DNA of 7,580 nucleotides from Candidatus Brocadiaceae bacterium (GTDB lineage: Bacteria > Planctomycetota > MHYJ01 > JACQXL01 > CAKKQI01). The notes below the pieces were generated by a model. The model made no database searches and was not told the DNA's origin. It worked only from the letters and a program-made list of their open reading frames with translations. This document shows positions 1 through 5,626 of this stretch, one piece after another; positions within the stretch are counted from its first letter, which is position 1, and each line of letters begins with the position of its first letter. Position numbers and translations under genes: made by a program. The stretch covers positions 1 through 7,580 of the forward strand of contig CAKKQI010000321.1 in assembly GCA_919901895.1 (NCBI GenBank), read 5' to 3'.

Positions 1-401
1 ACCACCCGCCCGATAAAAATCGTATGGGTCCCCGCGTCAACCTGGTTAATCACCTCCGCCTCAAGATATCCTGACGTATAGTCTAAAACAATCGGGGCGC
101 CCGTTACTCCTATTTTATACTTCGTTTCCTTAAACTTATCCACCTGCCGGCCGGATTTAAACCCGAAAAGTCCGATAAATTTTATCGGCGCCTCTTCCGT
201 TAAAATGGAAACAGTAAAAACCCGGCTGGATTGGATATATTCGTGGGTTAAATTATCCTGATGGATACTCACCGCAATAGTCGGTGGTTCGGAAGTAACC
301 TGAAAAACCGTATTGGCCACCTGGCCGTTAAATTTACCGTCTTTAACAGAAGCCACCACATACATTCCGTAACTGAGTTGGCAAAGAGTTACCAGATTCA
401 T
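1..401 (-). CDS. Flavin reductase-like protein (FMN-binding split barrel), 3' end missing
   Basis: The reverse strand encodes 133 residues from an ATG at 401 and leaves the window at base 1 still open. An in-frame TAA lies two codons upstream, so the start is well bounded; no clear Shine-Dalgarno site is seen. Recognisable family segments are FNGQVANTVFQVTSEPP (residues 24-40), the THE at 52-54, GFKSGRQVDKF (80-90) and GTHTIFIGRV (124-133). These match the flavin reductase-like domain of small NAD(P)H:FMN oxidoreductases, and most closely the version found at the N-terminus of high-molecular-weight rubredoxins of anaerobes. In those proteins the domain binds FMN and passes electrons to a rubredoxin domain that would lie beyond the left edge here. 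Whether this protein has that rubredoxin tail cannot be seen. It is probably cytoplasmic, in oxygen or NO detoxification or another electron-transfer role (inference). Confidence 0.85.
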   Translation of the reverse strand, partial: MNLVTLCQLSYGMYVVASVKDGKFNGQVANTVFQVTSEPPTIAVSIHQDNLTHEYIQSSRVFTVSILTEEAPIKFIGLFGFKSGRQVDKFKETKYKIGVTGAPIVLDYTSGYLEAEVINQVDAGTHTIFIGRV

Positions 402-450
402 AAGTTATCGTCCAGTTAAAATATTTAATCGTTTAATCGCTGTAATCTAC

Positions 451-464
451 CTCGCTAAAGCGAG
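451..464. repeat. Short perfect palindrome, 6-bp stem
   Basis: CTCGCT-AA-AGCGAG lies in the 80-bp gap between arsC and the flavin reductase gene. It has no T-rich tail on either strand, so it does not look like an intrinsic terminator. It resembles in style the other AGCG-containing hairpins at 996-1011 and 7079-7096. Confidence 0.6.
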
Positions 465-481
465 ACTAATTATCGTTGTAA

Positions 482-904
482 TCATTCTTTATAAAAAGTT
501 TGGTCAATCCAGTTTTTAATCTCATCTCTCACCAGCCTGAATGCGGAGATTATATTATCAGAATCTCCCCTCACGACAAACGGGTCTTCAAAACTTTGAT
601 GCAAATATTTTTTTGCTCCCGTAAACAATGGGCAGGACTCACGCGCCTGATCGCAGACGGTTACGACATAATCAAATATTATTCCCTTGAATTCGTCAAC
701 ATTTTTAGAACGCTGACGGGAAATATCAATATTGATTTCACGCATTACCTCAATCGCCAGCGGATGAACACGGGATGGCTGTGTCCCGGCACTGTAAACC
801 TCATCCCGTTCTCCGGACAAAGACCGCAACAATCCTTCAGCCATCTGGGAACGAACCGAATTATGGGTGCAGATAAAGAGCACTTTTTTCTTTTTCAGAT
901 TCAT
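482..904 (-). CDS. arsC: Arsenate reductase, thioredoxin-dependent (low-molecular-weight phosphatase fold)
   Basis: A 140-residue protein that would reduce arsenate to arsenite in the cytoplasm. The N-terminal P-loop CTHNSVRS (residues 12-19) has the Cys-x5-Arg signature, with nucleophile C12 and R18. The two resolving cysteines C84 and C91 (VTVCD...ESCP) have the spacing seen in S. aureus pI258-type ArsC, in which a C10-C82-C89 relay is recycled by thioredoxin. An Asp-Pro at 107-108 corresponds to the general acid of the phosphatase fold. Length is normal. The ATG at 904 is the only good start; an in-frame TAA lies four codons upstream, and no strong ribosome binding site is visible. No arsenite pump or ArsR gene is in the window, so this is a stand-alone copy as far as can be seen. 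A plain protein-tyrosine phosphatase is the alternative, but the cysteine triad argues against it. Confidence 0.9.
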   Translation of the reverse strand: MNLKKKKVLFICTHNSVRSQMAEGLLRSLSGERDEVYSAGTQPSRVHPLAIEVMREINIDISRQRSKNVDEFKGIIFDYVVTVCDQARESCPLFTGAKKYLHQSFEDPFVVRGDSDNIISAFRLVRDEIKNWIDQTFYKE

Positions 905-931
905 TTTATTATCTGTTTATAATCCGGTCGA

Positions 932-952
932 CAACGACTTTTATAGTCGTTG
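932..952. repeat. Hairpin, 8-bp stem (CAACGACT / AGTCGTTG)
   Basis: CAACGACT at 932-939 pairs perfectly with AGTCGTTG at 945-952 around a 5-base loop (TTTAT). Its ends (CAACGA...TCGTTG), total length of 21 and loop length match the hairpin at 1024-1044, so the two look like members of one family. It lies just upstream of arsC. Confidence 0.7.
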
Positions 953-995
953 ATTTCAGGTCAACGAGGTAATGAGGTTTAAATTATTACGCCCG

Positions 996-1011
996 TCCCG
1001 CTCAAGCGGGA
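996..1011. repeat. Hairpin, 7-bp stem (TCCCGCT / AGCGGGA)
   Basis: TCCCGCT at 996-1002 pairs with AGCGGGA at 1005-1011 across a 2-base centre (CA). The same two arms occur again inside the dnaX coding region at 7079-7096, with a 4-base loop. No U-run follows on either strand, so it is probably a dispersed palindrome rather than a terminator. Confidence 0.7.
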
Positions 1012-1023
1012 TCATTGTTAAAT

Positions 1024-1044
1024 CAACGAACGTAAAGTTCGTTG
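1024..1044. repeat. Hairpin, 8-bp stem (CAACGAAC / GTTCGTTG)
   Basis: CAACGAAC (1024-1031) and GTTCGTTG (1037-1044) pair perfectly around GTAAA. It is the sister of the 932-952 hairpin: same outer 6 bp, same length, different inner bases. It lies 16 bp beyond the stop of the macro-domain gene. Confidence 0.7.
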
Positions 1045-1060
1045 TCTACCAGATAGAATT

Positions 1061-1612
1061 CTAATGACCGGACCGGGGCTTCCCTATCTGCAAGTTTTCC
1101 ATCGCCCTGGCATAACACTGATACGCCTCATCGCTGAAGCAAACCATTATTACTTTTTCAATGGATGCATTTTTATCCAGAAAGTTTTTAATCGAGGTCA
1201 GGGCAATTTTTGAAGCACGTTCCACCGGAAAGCGGTACGCCCCGGTGCTGATAGATGGAAAAGCAATCGTCTTTATCCCGTGTTTGGCTGCCAGCGCCAG
1301 CGAGTTGCGGTAACAGTTTGCCAGCAGGTCATCTTCTCCGTACTGACCACCCTTCCAGACCGGCCCCACGGTCTGAATCACCGATTGGGCCGGCAGTTTA
1401 TATCCTCTGGTGATTTCGGCTTCACCCGTAACACAGCCTTTCAGTTTCCGGCATTCGGCTAAAAGTTCCGGTCCGGCCGCCCGGTGAATCGCCCCATCCA
1501 CCCCGCCGCCGCCCAGCAGCGAATTATTCGCCGCATTGACAATCGCATCAACCGACTGCTTGGTAATATCACCCTGAATGACTTCTATCCGACCGGACAC
1601 CGTTACATTCAT
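1061..1612 (-). CDS. Macro-domain protein (ADP-ribose / O-acetyl-ADP-ribose deacetylase type)
   Basis: A 183-residue single-domain protein of the YmdB/MacroD-like macro family, which binds ADP-ribose and often deacetylates O-acetyl-ADP-ribose or removes mono-ADP-ribose from proteins. The family landmarks are in order: GDIT at 14-17, the catalytic-loop NAAN at 27-30, [10 protein letters not shown] at 34-43, and the phosphate loop STGAYRFP at 122-129. Both the second N of NAAN and the D of GVDGAIH, used by hydrolytic members, are present, so activity is plausible. Length is typical. The ATG at 1612 is bounded by an upstream in-frame stop. A Shine-Dalgarno-like AAAGGTGA lies about 19 bases upstream, farther than usual. 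A good promoter precedes it at 1691-1663. No toxin or ADP-ribosyltransferase partner is visible nearby, so the substrate is unknown. Confidence 0.92.
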   Translation of the reverse strand: MNVTVSGRIEVIQGDITKQSVDAIVNAANNSLLGGGGVDGAIHRAAGPELLAECRKLKGCVTGEAEITRGYKLPAQSVIQTVGPVWKGGQYGEDDLLANCYRNSLALAAKHGIKTIAFPSISTGAYRFPVERASKIALTSIKNFLDKNASIEKVIMVCFSDEAYQCYARAMENLQIGKPRSGH

Positions 1613-1662
1613 TTTTTTATGCCGACAAAATCACCTTTATTATTAAGAAAGAATTATTTAGC

Positions 1663-1691
1663 ATTATATTAAATGTTCAACCTGATAACAA
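1663..1691 (-). promoter_or_regulatory. Sigma-70-type promoter of the macro-domain gene
   Basis: On the minus strand, TTGTTA (1691-1686) is followed after exactly 17 bases by a perfect TATAAT (1668-1663). Transcription would start near 1656, giving a leader of about 45 bases before the ATG at 1612. Confidence 0.6.
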
Positions 1692-1724
1692 AATCTTTTG
1701 CCGCGATAAATCAAGCATAAAATA

Positions 1725-1753
1725 TTGACTAAACTGAAAGAGAATGATAAAAA
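1725..1753 (+). promoter_or_regulatory. Possible promoter of tRNA-Leu
   Basis: TTGACT (1725-1730), 17 bases, then TAAAAA (1748-1753) would start transcription around 1760, just before the mature tRNA at 1767. The -10 element is weak, and a nearby TATTAT (1754-1759) is an alternative with a poor -35 distance. Confidence 0.35.
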
Positions 1754-1766
1754 TATTATCTTATAG

Positions 1767-1850
1767 GCGCGGGTGGCGGAACCGGCAGACGCGTTAGGTT
1801 CAGGACCTAATGCCCGTTAGGGCTTGGGGGTTCAAATCCCCCCCTGCGCA
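1767..1850 (+). tRNA. tRNA-Leu, anticodon CAG
   Basis: A class II tRNA that folds cleanly. The acceptor arms 1767-1773 and 1843-1849 make seven pairs including one G-U. The D stem is GCG/CGC at 1776-1778 and 1790-1792. The anticodon stem TTAGG/CCTAA (1794-1798, 1806-1810) carries loop TTCAGGA, giving anticodon CAG. The long variable arm is GCCC/GGGC (1812-1823), and the T stem is GGGGG/CCCCC with loop TTCAAAT (1826-1842). The discriminator base is A1850, as expected for leucine. CCA is not encoded, so it must be added after transcription. It reads CUG codons. It is convergent with the zinc-knuckle gene ending at 1883. Confidence 0.96.
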
Positions 1851-1882
1851 TTTTCCAGTAAAAATTCAACTTCATTCCTTTG

Positions 1883-3373
1883 TTATTTTTTAACCGGACC
1901 GGCCCGGAGGCAAACCGGACAGGGAATACTTTTTTTACCGTAGCAGAAATCGCACCGGCCGGATCCTTCGCAAACAAGGCAAACCGACGTGTCTTTTGTC
2001 TCGACCAATCCTTTCCCGTCACACTTCAGGCATTTTCCGGTCTGATTACACTTGGGACAATCCAGATAATGTTTACCGTTACAAACGGCGCAGTTAGCCG
2101 GATTAAATTTTTCTTTTGCTTCAACCAGTAAGCCGGCTGACTGGGCACATAACTCGGCCTGCTGCCAGAGAATCTGGAGACTATCCAACCACGGCCTGGA
2201 ACTGATAATCGGCATTTCGAATTTTAATGTCTTTTCGCGGAGATCGCCGATCTCACTCACGTTGGAAAATCTAATCAAACTGCGCCATCTTTCCAGGCTT
2301 TCCTGATAAGATTCCACCGCCGTAGTAATTAACTGAAACGATAGATAGGAATAACTATTCGCCCCGGCTCCACCGACATTTACTTCAAATTCCTTAAAAT
2401 TAATAATTAAATTTTTATTAACCAAATCCTGAAATTGGATGAAGGTGACACCGGTAACAACCGCCTCATTGACTTTATTTAGTTGCTCAATCATCGGCTT
2501 AGCGAAAAAAGCATACTGCATATATTGCAATTCCTGTTTTTGTTTAGCGTCCAGTTCGGCCTGTTCCCTGGCTTTGTTTTGAGCCAGCAACTCCTCATAT
2601 TCTTTTTTAACCCCGGCTAATTTTTCGGCTGTTTCATCACGCAGTTTTTCCAACTCTGATTTTTCGCTTACCAACCGACTGACCCTTTCGCCGAATTCTG
2701 TTTCGCTGGTCTTGGCCGCATCCAGCTGGGCTTGCGTCGCCGCCAGCCTTTCATTAATACTTTCATTATCGGTTTTAAATTTAGCTATCTGGTTTTCCAG
2801 GGCTTCTTTATTTTTAAGTAAATCGTCCTTCTCTTTTTTCGCCAGAGTCAGGTCATTTTCAATAATTTTAATATCAGATTTCAACCGCTCCCGTTCTGTT
2901 CCCAATTCACTCACCTGGTTATTTAATAAAATTTTTTCGTTATTGATTTTCTTTATTTGCTGATCAGCTTGTTCTTCCACTGTTTTCTTGGTCTTATGAA
3001 CCATAAAAACAGCAAAGCCAACTACGCCCATCAAAAGCAAGGTTTCTAACGCGAGCAGGTAGGTCATTTTACGAACACCGCCGTCTGATTTACCGGGAAA
3101 CGATTTAAAGGCCGAGTTGTTTTTTTTCATTGATGAAGAAAAACCGGCTGGTGATTTTTTAGATTTCTCGCTGATTGGCTCTACGGAATCCGGTTTTCCC
3201 TGCCCTGGATCGGTATTTTCTACCTGAATATCTGTGTTAGGGTTTCCAGTAATTTGATTTACGGTTTCGTCCGGAATAGCGCCTTCTGGTCCGCTATTTT
3301 CACCCGTTAAATTTTGCTCCTGATTTTCCGCTCCGGAATCAACCGGCTGAGGAGATTCAAAAGACTGATCCAT
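1883..3373 (-). CDS. Single-pass membrane protein with long coiled coil and C-terminal CxxCxGxG zinc-knuckle domain
   Basis: A 496-residue protein that I do not recognise as a named family. Residues 1-69 are polar and acidic; 70-102 are basic (nine or more Lys/Arg). A transmembrane helix follows at about 104-125. A charged heptad-like coiled coil runs from about 129 to 287, then an uncharacterised segment to about 425. The C-terminus (428-488) holds six CxxC pairs at 428/431, 439/442, 448/451, 465/468, 474/477 and 485/488, several followed by GxG as in the DnaJ cysteine-rich domain. No J domain is present. The basic stretch before the helix suggests N-in, C-out, placing the zinc domain outside the cytoplasm (inference). 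The ATG at 3373 has a clear AGGAG 8 bases upstream. It lies 14 bp after rpoN and is probably the last gene of the recR-rpoN operon. Its zinc domain resembles that of the lipoprotein at 5627-6676. Confidence 0.8.
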   Translation of the reverse strand: MDQSFESPQPVDSGAENQEQNLTGENSGPEGAIPDETVNQITGNPNTDIQVENTDPGQGKPDSVEPISEKSKKSPAGFSSSMKKNNSAFKSFPGKSDGGVRKMTYLLALETLLLMGVVGFAVFMVHKTKKTVEEQADQQIKKINNEKILLNNQVSELGTERERLKSDIKIIENDLTLAKKEKDDLLKNKEALENQIAKFKTDNESINERLAATQAQLDAAKTSETEFGERVSRLVSEKSELEKLRDETAEKLAGVKKEYEELLAQNKAREQAELDAKQKQELQYMQYAFFAKPMIEQLNKVNEAVVTGVTFIQFQDLVNKNLIINFKEFEVNVGGAGANSYSYLSFQLITTAVESYQESLERWRSLIRFSNVSEIGDLREKTLKFEMPIISSRPWLDSLQILWQQAELCAQSAGLLVEAKEKFNPANCAVCNGKHYLDCPKCNQTGKCLKCDGKGLVETKDTSVCLVCEGSGRCDFCYGKKSIPCPVCLRAGPVKK

Positions 3374-3381
3374 AATATATT

Positions 3382-3386
3382 CTCCT
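3382..3386 (-). promoter_or_regulatory. Ribosome binding site of the coiled-coil zinc-knuckle gene
   Basis: AGGAG on the minus strand, 8 bases before the ATG at 3373 and directly after the rpoN stop codon. It fixes the start and shows independent translation initiation within the operon. Confidence 0.8.
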
Positions 3387-3387
3387 G

Positions 3388-4818
3388 TTAATACTGTTTT
3401 CTTCCCATAGAAGAAGAAATCCTTAAAACCTTCCGGTATTTTGCGATGGTCCGCCGGGCCAGGCCAAAACCTTCTTTTTTCAACTCATCAACAATTATTT
3501 CATCGCTTAAAGGATTTTTTTTATCCTCGTTATCCACCATTTTTTTTATTAACTCCATCACCCGGTTATGAGTTCTAGTTTCACCGACGGAAGAATCGCC
3601 CGGACGGGAAAAAAAGAATTTCAAACTGAAAATACCGCGGGGAGTTTGCATATACTTATTGGAAATGGCCCGGCTGATAGTGGAAACATGTAAACTAAGT
3701 TGGCGCGCCACTTCTTTCATTTGAAGCGGTTTCAAATAAGCCAGCCCTTGGTCCAGAAATTCTTTTTGAACCGAAACGATTTCTTCGGCAATCCGGTAAA
3801 GAGTTGTCTGCCTTAGCTGAATGGCGGCAATTAACCGCTTGGCTGAAATAATCTTATTCCGGATAAATTCTTTAACCTTGGCTGAAGACTCCTTATCTTT
3901 AGTAATACTCCGGTAATAAGCGCTGATGGACAAGCGGGGAATATAACTGTCATCGACCCTGATTTCATAATGCCCGTCAACTTTATCAACGATAATTTCC
4001 GGCAACACGTACGGAACTTTTTCGCTGGAAAAATCAGCACCCGGATGAGGGTTTAAACCGATTATCTCCTGAACCGCAATTTTAATCTCCTCAATATCAA
4101 GATTTAATTCCTTAGCAATCACCGGAAGTTTATTCAATTTGATATTATCAAGATGCCGGGTAATAAGAACTTTTTTTAATTCCAGGTTGGGATCATCTTC
4201 CTGCAGTTGAAGCAACAGGCATTCAGCCAGGTTTCTCGCCCCCACCCCAGACGGATCAAGTTTTTGAACAAGTTTTAAGACAGATTCTCCCTGCTCCAAA
4301 GAAACGCCGGTCGTCCGGACAATTTCTTCCAGGGAAGCCTGAAAATAACCGTTATGATCTATGTTATAAATAATATTTTCTCCGATTTTTTTCACCTCAT
4401 CGGATATTTCCATCATCATAAACTGCTGGTAAAGATAATCCTGAAGGGTAACCGATTTAGCCGGCGCGTTTTGAAATGCGTCCATTTTTTTGTCATCACC
4501 GCCCCGAATAAACGCCGGCCGTTCCGGCTCGGGCCGGTCGCGCGTTTCATCAAGAATTTCCATCGTTGACGGCTCTGCTTTTTCAACGGTTTCCCGGTCA
4601 GCCGAACTTTTCTCTTCCGGCTTGTCGTCGGTTTTTTCATCGGACTGAGAAGTTTTTTCTTCAAGCACCTCCAAAGTCGGATTGTCTTCCAATTCCTGCT
4701 TAATAATAGTTGACAACTCCAGCGCCGGCAATTGTAGAATTTCAATAGATTGAACCAGCTGGACGCTGAGATTCATCTTATGCTGCAGTTTTTGTTGAAT
4801 TCCTAATTCCATTTTCAT
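3388..4818 (-). CDS. rpoN: RNA polymerase sigma-54 factor
   Basis: Sigma-54 directs RNA polymerase to -24/-12 promoters and needs an AAA+ enhancer-binding activator to open them. Numbering is from the ATG at 4818 (476 residues, normal length). Region I is the Gln/Leu-rich N-terminus through NPTLEV (about 1-51). An acidic linker (region II) follows to about 105. The core-binding region includes LDPSGVGARNLAECL (187-201). The helix-turn-helix region with KYMQTPRGIF spans about 363-403. The RpoN box ARRTIAKYR at 454-462 recognises the -24 element. The ATG at 4818 lies two bases after the recR stop, fitting translational coupling; an upstream TTG at 4830 overlapping recR and an ATG at 4812 are alternatives, and none has a good ribosome binding site. 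No enhancer-binding protein gene is in the window. Sitting between recR and a zinc-knuckle membrane protein is unlike the usual lptB-rpoN-hpf neighbourhood of proteobacteria. Confidence 0.96.
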   Translation of the reverse strand: MKMELGIQQKLQHKMNLSVQLVQSIEILQLPALELSTIIKQELEDNPTLEVLEEKTSQSDEKTDDKPEEKSSADRETVEKAEPSTMEILDETRDRPEPERPAFIRGGDDKKMDAFQNAPAKSVTLQDYLYQQFMMMEISDEVKKIGENIIYNIDHNGYFQASLEEIVRTTGVSLEQGESVLKLVQKLDPSGVGARNLAECLLLQLQEDDPNLELKKVLITRHLDNIKLNKLPVIAKELNLDIEEIKIAVQEIIGLNPHPGADFSSEKVPYVLPEIIVDKVDGHYEIRVDDSYIPRLSISAYYRSITKDKESSAKVKEFIRNKIISAKRLIAAIQLRQTTLYRIAEEIVSVQKEFLDQGLAYLKPLQMKEVARQLSLHVSTISRAISNKYMQTPRGIFSLKFFFSRPGDSSVGETRTHNRVMELIKKMVDNEDKKNPLSDEIIVDELKKEGFGLARRTIAKYRKVLRISSSMGRKQY

Positions 4819-4820
4819 AT

Positions 4821-5489
4821 CTAATGACAAAAATATTTACGCCCCTGGAGGGCATCAGCCAGGATCGTCTTGCTGGCATATTCAATCGTGCTGCCGGAGG
4901 GGATTCCTCTGGCTAATCTGGTTACTTTTATTTTTGTTGATTCAAGTAATTTTTGAATGTATAAAGCAGTCGCATCACCTTCAACCGTGGGATTGGTGGC
5001 CAGGATAAGTTCCAGGATATTATTCTGATGAACCCGCTCAAGTAGTTTATTAATGGTTAGATGTTCCGGACCGATATTTTCCAGGTGCGCAATATGTCCC
5101 AACAACACGTGATAAAGACCGCGAAAAACACCGCTATTTTCCAGCGCCCAGAGGTCACTGGGCTGTTCCACTACGCAAATAACATTCCGGTCACGCTGGG
5201 AATCATTACAGATCACACAACCGCTTTCGTTCCCGAAAGGTCGGGACGAGGCTACCTGAATAGGACTCGTTATTGATGGTGCCGGTAGCTCAGTCATATT
5301 AAAATTAAAACAGGTTTGGCAATAAGTAAGAGTTCTGGCCGTTTGAATGGCCCGGATCAGTTCTTGTACCGACGGGTCAGTCATATTCATCACGTAAAAA
5401 GCCAGCCGTTGGGCCGTTTTTTCGCCGATTCCCGGCATTTCACTGAAGCATCTTTTTAAATTATCCAGCGCCTCTATTTTTTTCATCAT
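4821..5489 (-). CDS. recR: Recombination mediator protein RecR, with extended zinc finger
   Basis: RecR works with RecO and RecF to load RecA at single-strand gaps. Seen in the 222 residues: the N-terminal helix-hairpin-helix MPGIGEKTAQRLAF (18-31), a four-cysteine zinc finger C57/C60 and C91/C94, then the Toprim domain with ICVVEQPSDLWALE (104-117), LILATNPTVEGDATALYI (161-178) and GIPSGSTIEY (195-204). Most RecR proteins have about 8 residues between the two CxxC pairs. Here there are 30, an extra 22 or so (roughly 66-87) encoded by palindrome-bearing DNA at 5229-5294. The reading frame is intact. ATG codons at 5489 and 5486 are both possible; neither has a Shine-Dalgarno site, and a near-consensus promoter puts the transcript start at or beside them. 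Its normal partner ybaB is separated from it by the inverted lipoprotein gene. Confidence 0.96.
   Translation of the reverse strand: MMKKIEALDNLKRCFSEMPGIGEKTAQRLAFYVMNMTDPSVQELIRAIQTARTLTYCQTCFNFNMTELPAPSITSPIQVASSRPFGNESGCVICNDSQRDRNVICVVEQPSDLWALENSGVFRGLYHVLLGHIAHLENIGPEHLTINKLLERVHQNNILELILATNPTVEGDATALYIQKLLESTKIKVTRLARGIPSGSTIEYASKTILADALQGRKYFCH
5231..5246. repeat. Palindrome inside the recR zinc-finger insertion
   Basis: TCCCGA (5231-5236) and TCGGGA (5241-5246) flank AAGG. The hairpin lies in frame within the extra residues of the RecR zinc finger. Confidence 0.6.
5248..5291. repeat. Imperfect inverted repeat within the recR insertion
   Basis: GAGGCTACC (5248-5256) pairs with GGTAGCTC (5284-5291) except for one bulged G, enclosing 27 bases. 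Together with 5231-5246 it covers almost exactly the part of recR with no counterpart in typical RecR proteins. Confidence 0.5.
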
Positions 5490-5493
5490 TAAA

Positions 5494-5521
5494 ATTATAT
5501 CACATTTATCAGAAATGTCAA
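5494..5521 (-). promoter_or_regulatory. Near-consensus promoter of recR (leaderless arrangement)
   Basis: On the minus strand a perfect TTGACA (5521-5516) is followed after 16 bases by a perfect TATAAT (5499-5494), with the extended TGA just before it. The expected start, 6-8 bases downstream, is 5488-5486, on or next to the two candidate recR ATGs. It would drive recR, rpoN and the zinc-knuckle gene. Confidence 0.75.
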
Positions 5522-5560
5522 CAAGTCTAACCCGACTAAAATAAATATTTTCATCATTTA

Positions 5561-5575
5561 TTTGCGCTCCGCAAA
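5561..5575. repeat. Palindrome overlapping the lipoprotein promoter
   Basis: TTTGCG-CTC-CGCAAA, a perfect 6-bp inverted repeat with a 3-base centre. It covers the presumed -35 box and half the spacer, so it could be an operator or simply another dispersed palindrome. Confidence 0.5.
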
Positions 5576-5589
5576 AATAATGTTATGCT
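5561..5589 (+). promoter_or_regulatory. Probable extended -10 promoter of the lipoprotein gene
   Basis: TGTTATGCT (5581-5589) is an extended -10 element. The position 17 bases upstream holds TTTGCG (5561-5566), a weak -35. The start would be near 5596, about 30 bases before the ATG at 5627. A palindrome overlaps the -35 and spacer. Confidence 0.5.
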
Positions 5590-5613
5590 AAAAACGATCT
5601 AAACCATCACCAC

Positions 5614-5617
5614 GGAG
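5614..5617 (+). promoter_or_regulatory. Ribosome binding site that decides the lipoprotein start
   Basis: GGAG at 5614-5617 is 9 bases before the ATG at 5627 but only 3 bases before the in-frame TTG at 5621, so the ATG is the better start. Confidence 0.65.
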
Positions 5618-5626
5618 AAATTGAAG

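Noticed and set aside
500..922. Plus-strand 140-codon frame opposite arsC
   Set aside because: It mirrors a confidently identified ArsC with intact catalytic residues and has no recognisable protein features.
996..1011. Intrinsic terminator after the macro gene
   Set aside because: The stem is strong but no T-run follows on either strand, and the same arms occur inside the dnaX coding region.
932..1044. CRISPR array or attachment site
   Set aside because: The three repeats are individual hairpins of differing sequence without regular spacers, and no cas gene or integrase is nearby.
1767..1850. tRNA-Leu as an integration site of a mobile element
   Set aside because: No integrase gene and no duplicated tRNA 3' end were seen in the window.
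1807..2022. Minus-strand 71-codon open frame ending in GGFEPPSPNGH
   Set aside because: Its 3' part is the antisense of tRNA-Leu, a well-known false protein signature, and the rest overlaps the zinc-knuckle gene in another frame.
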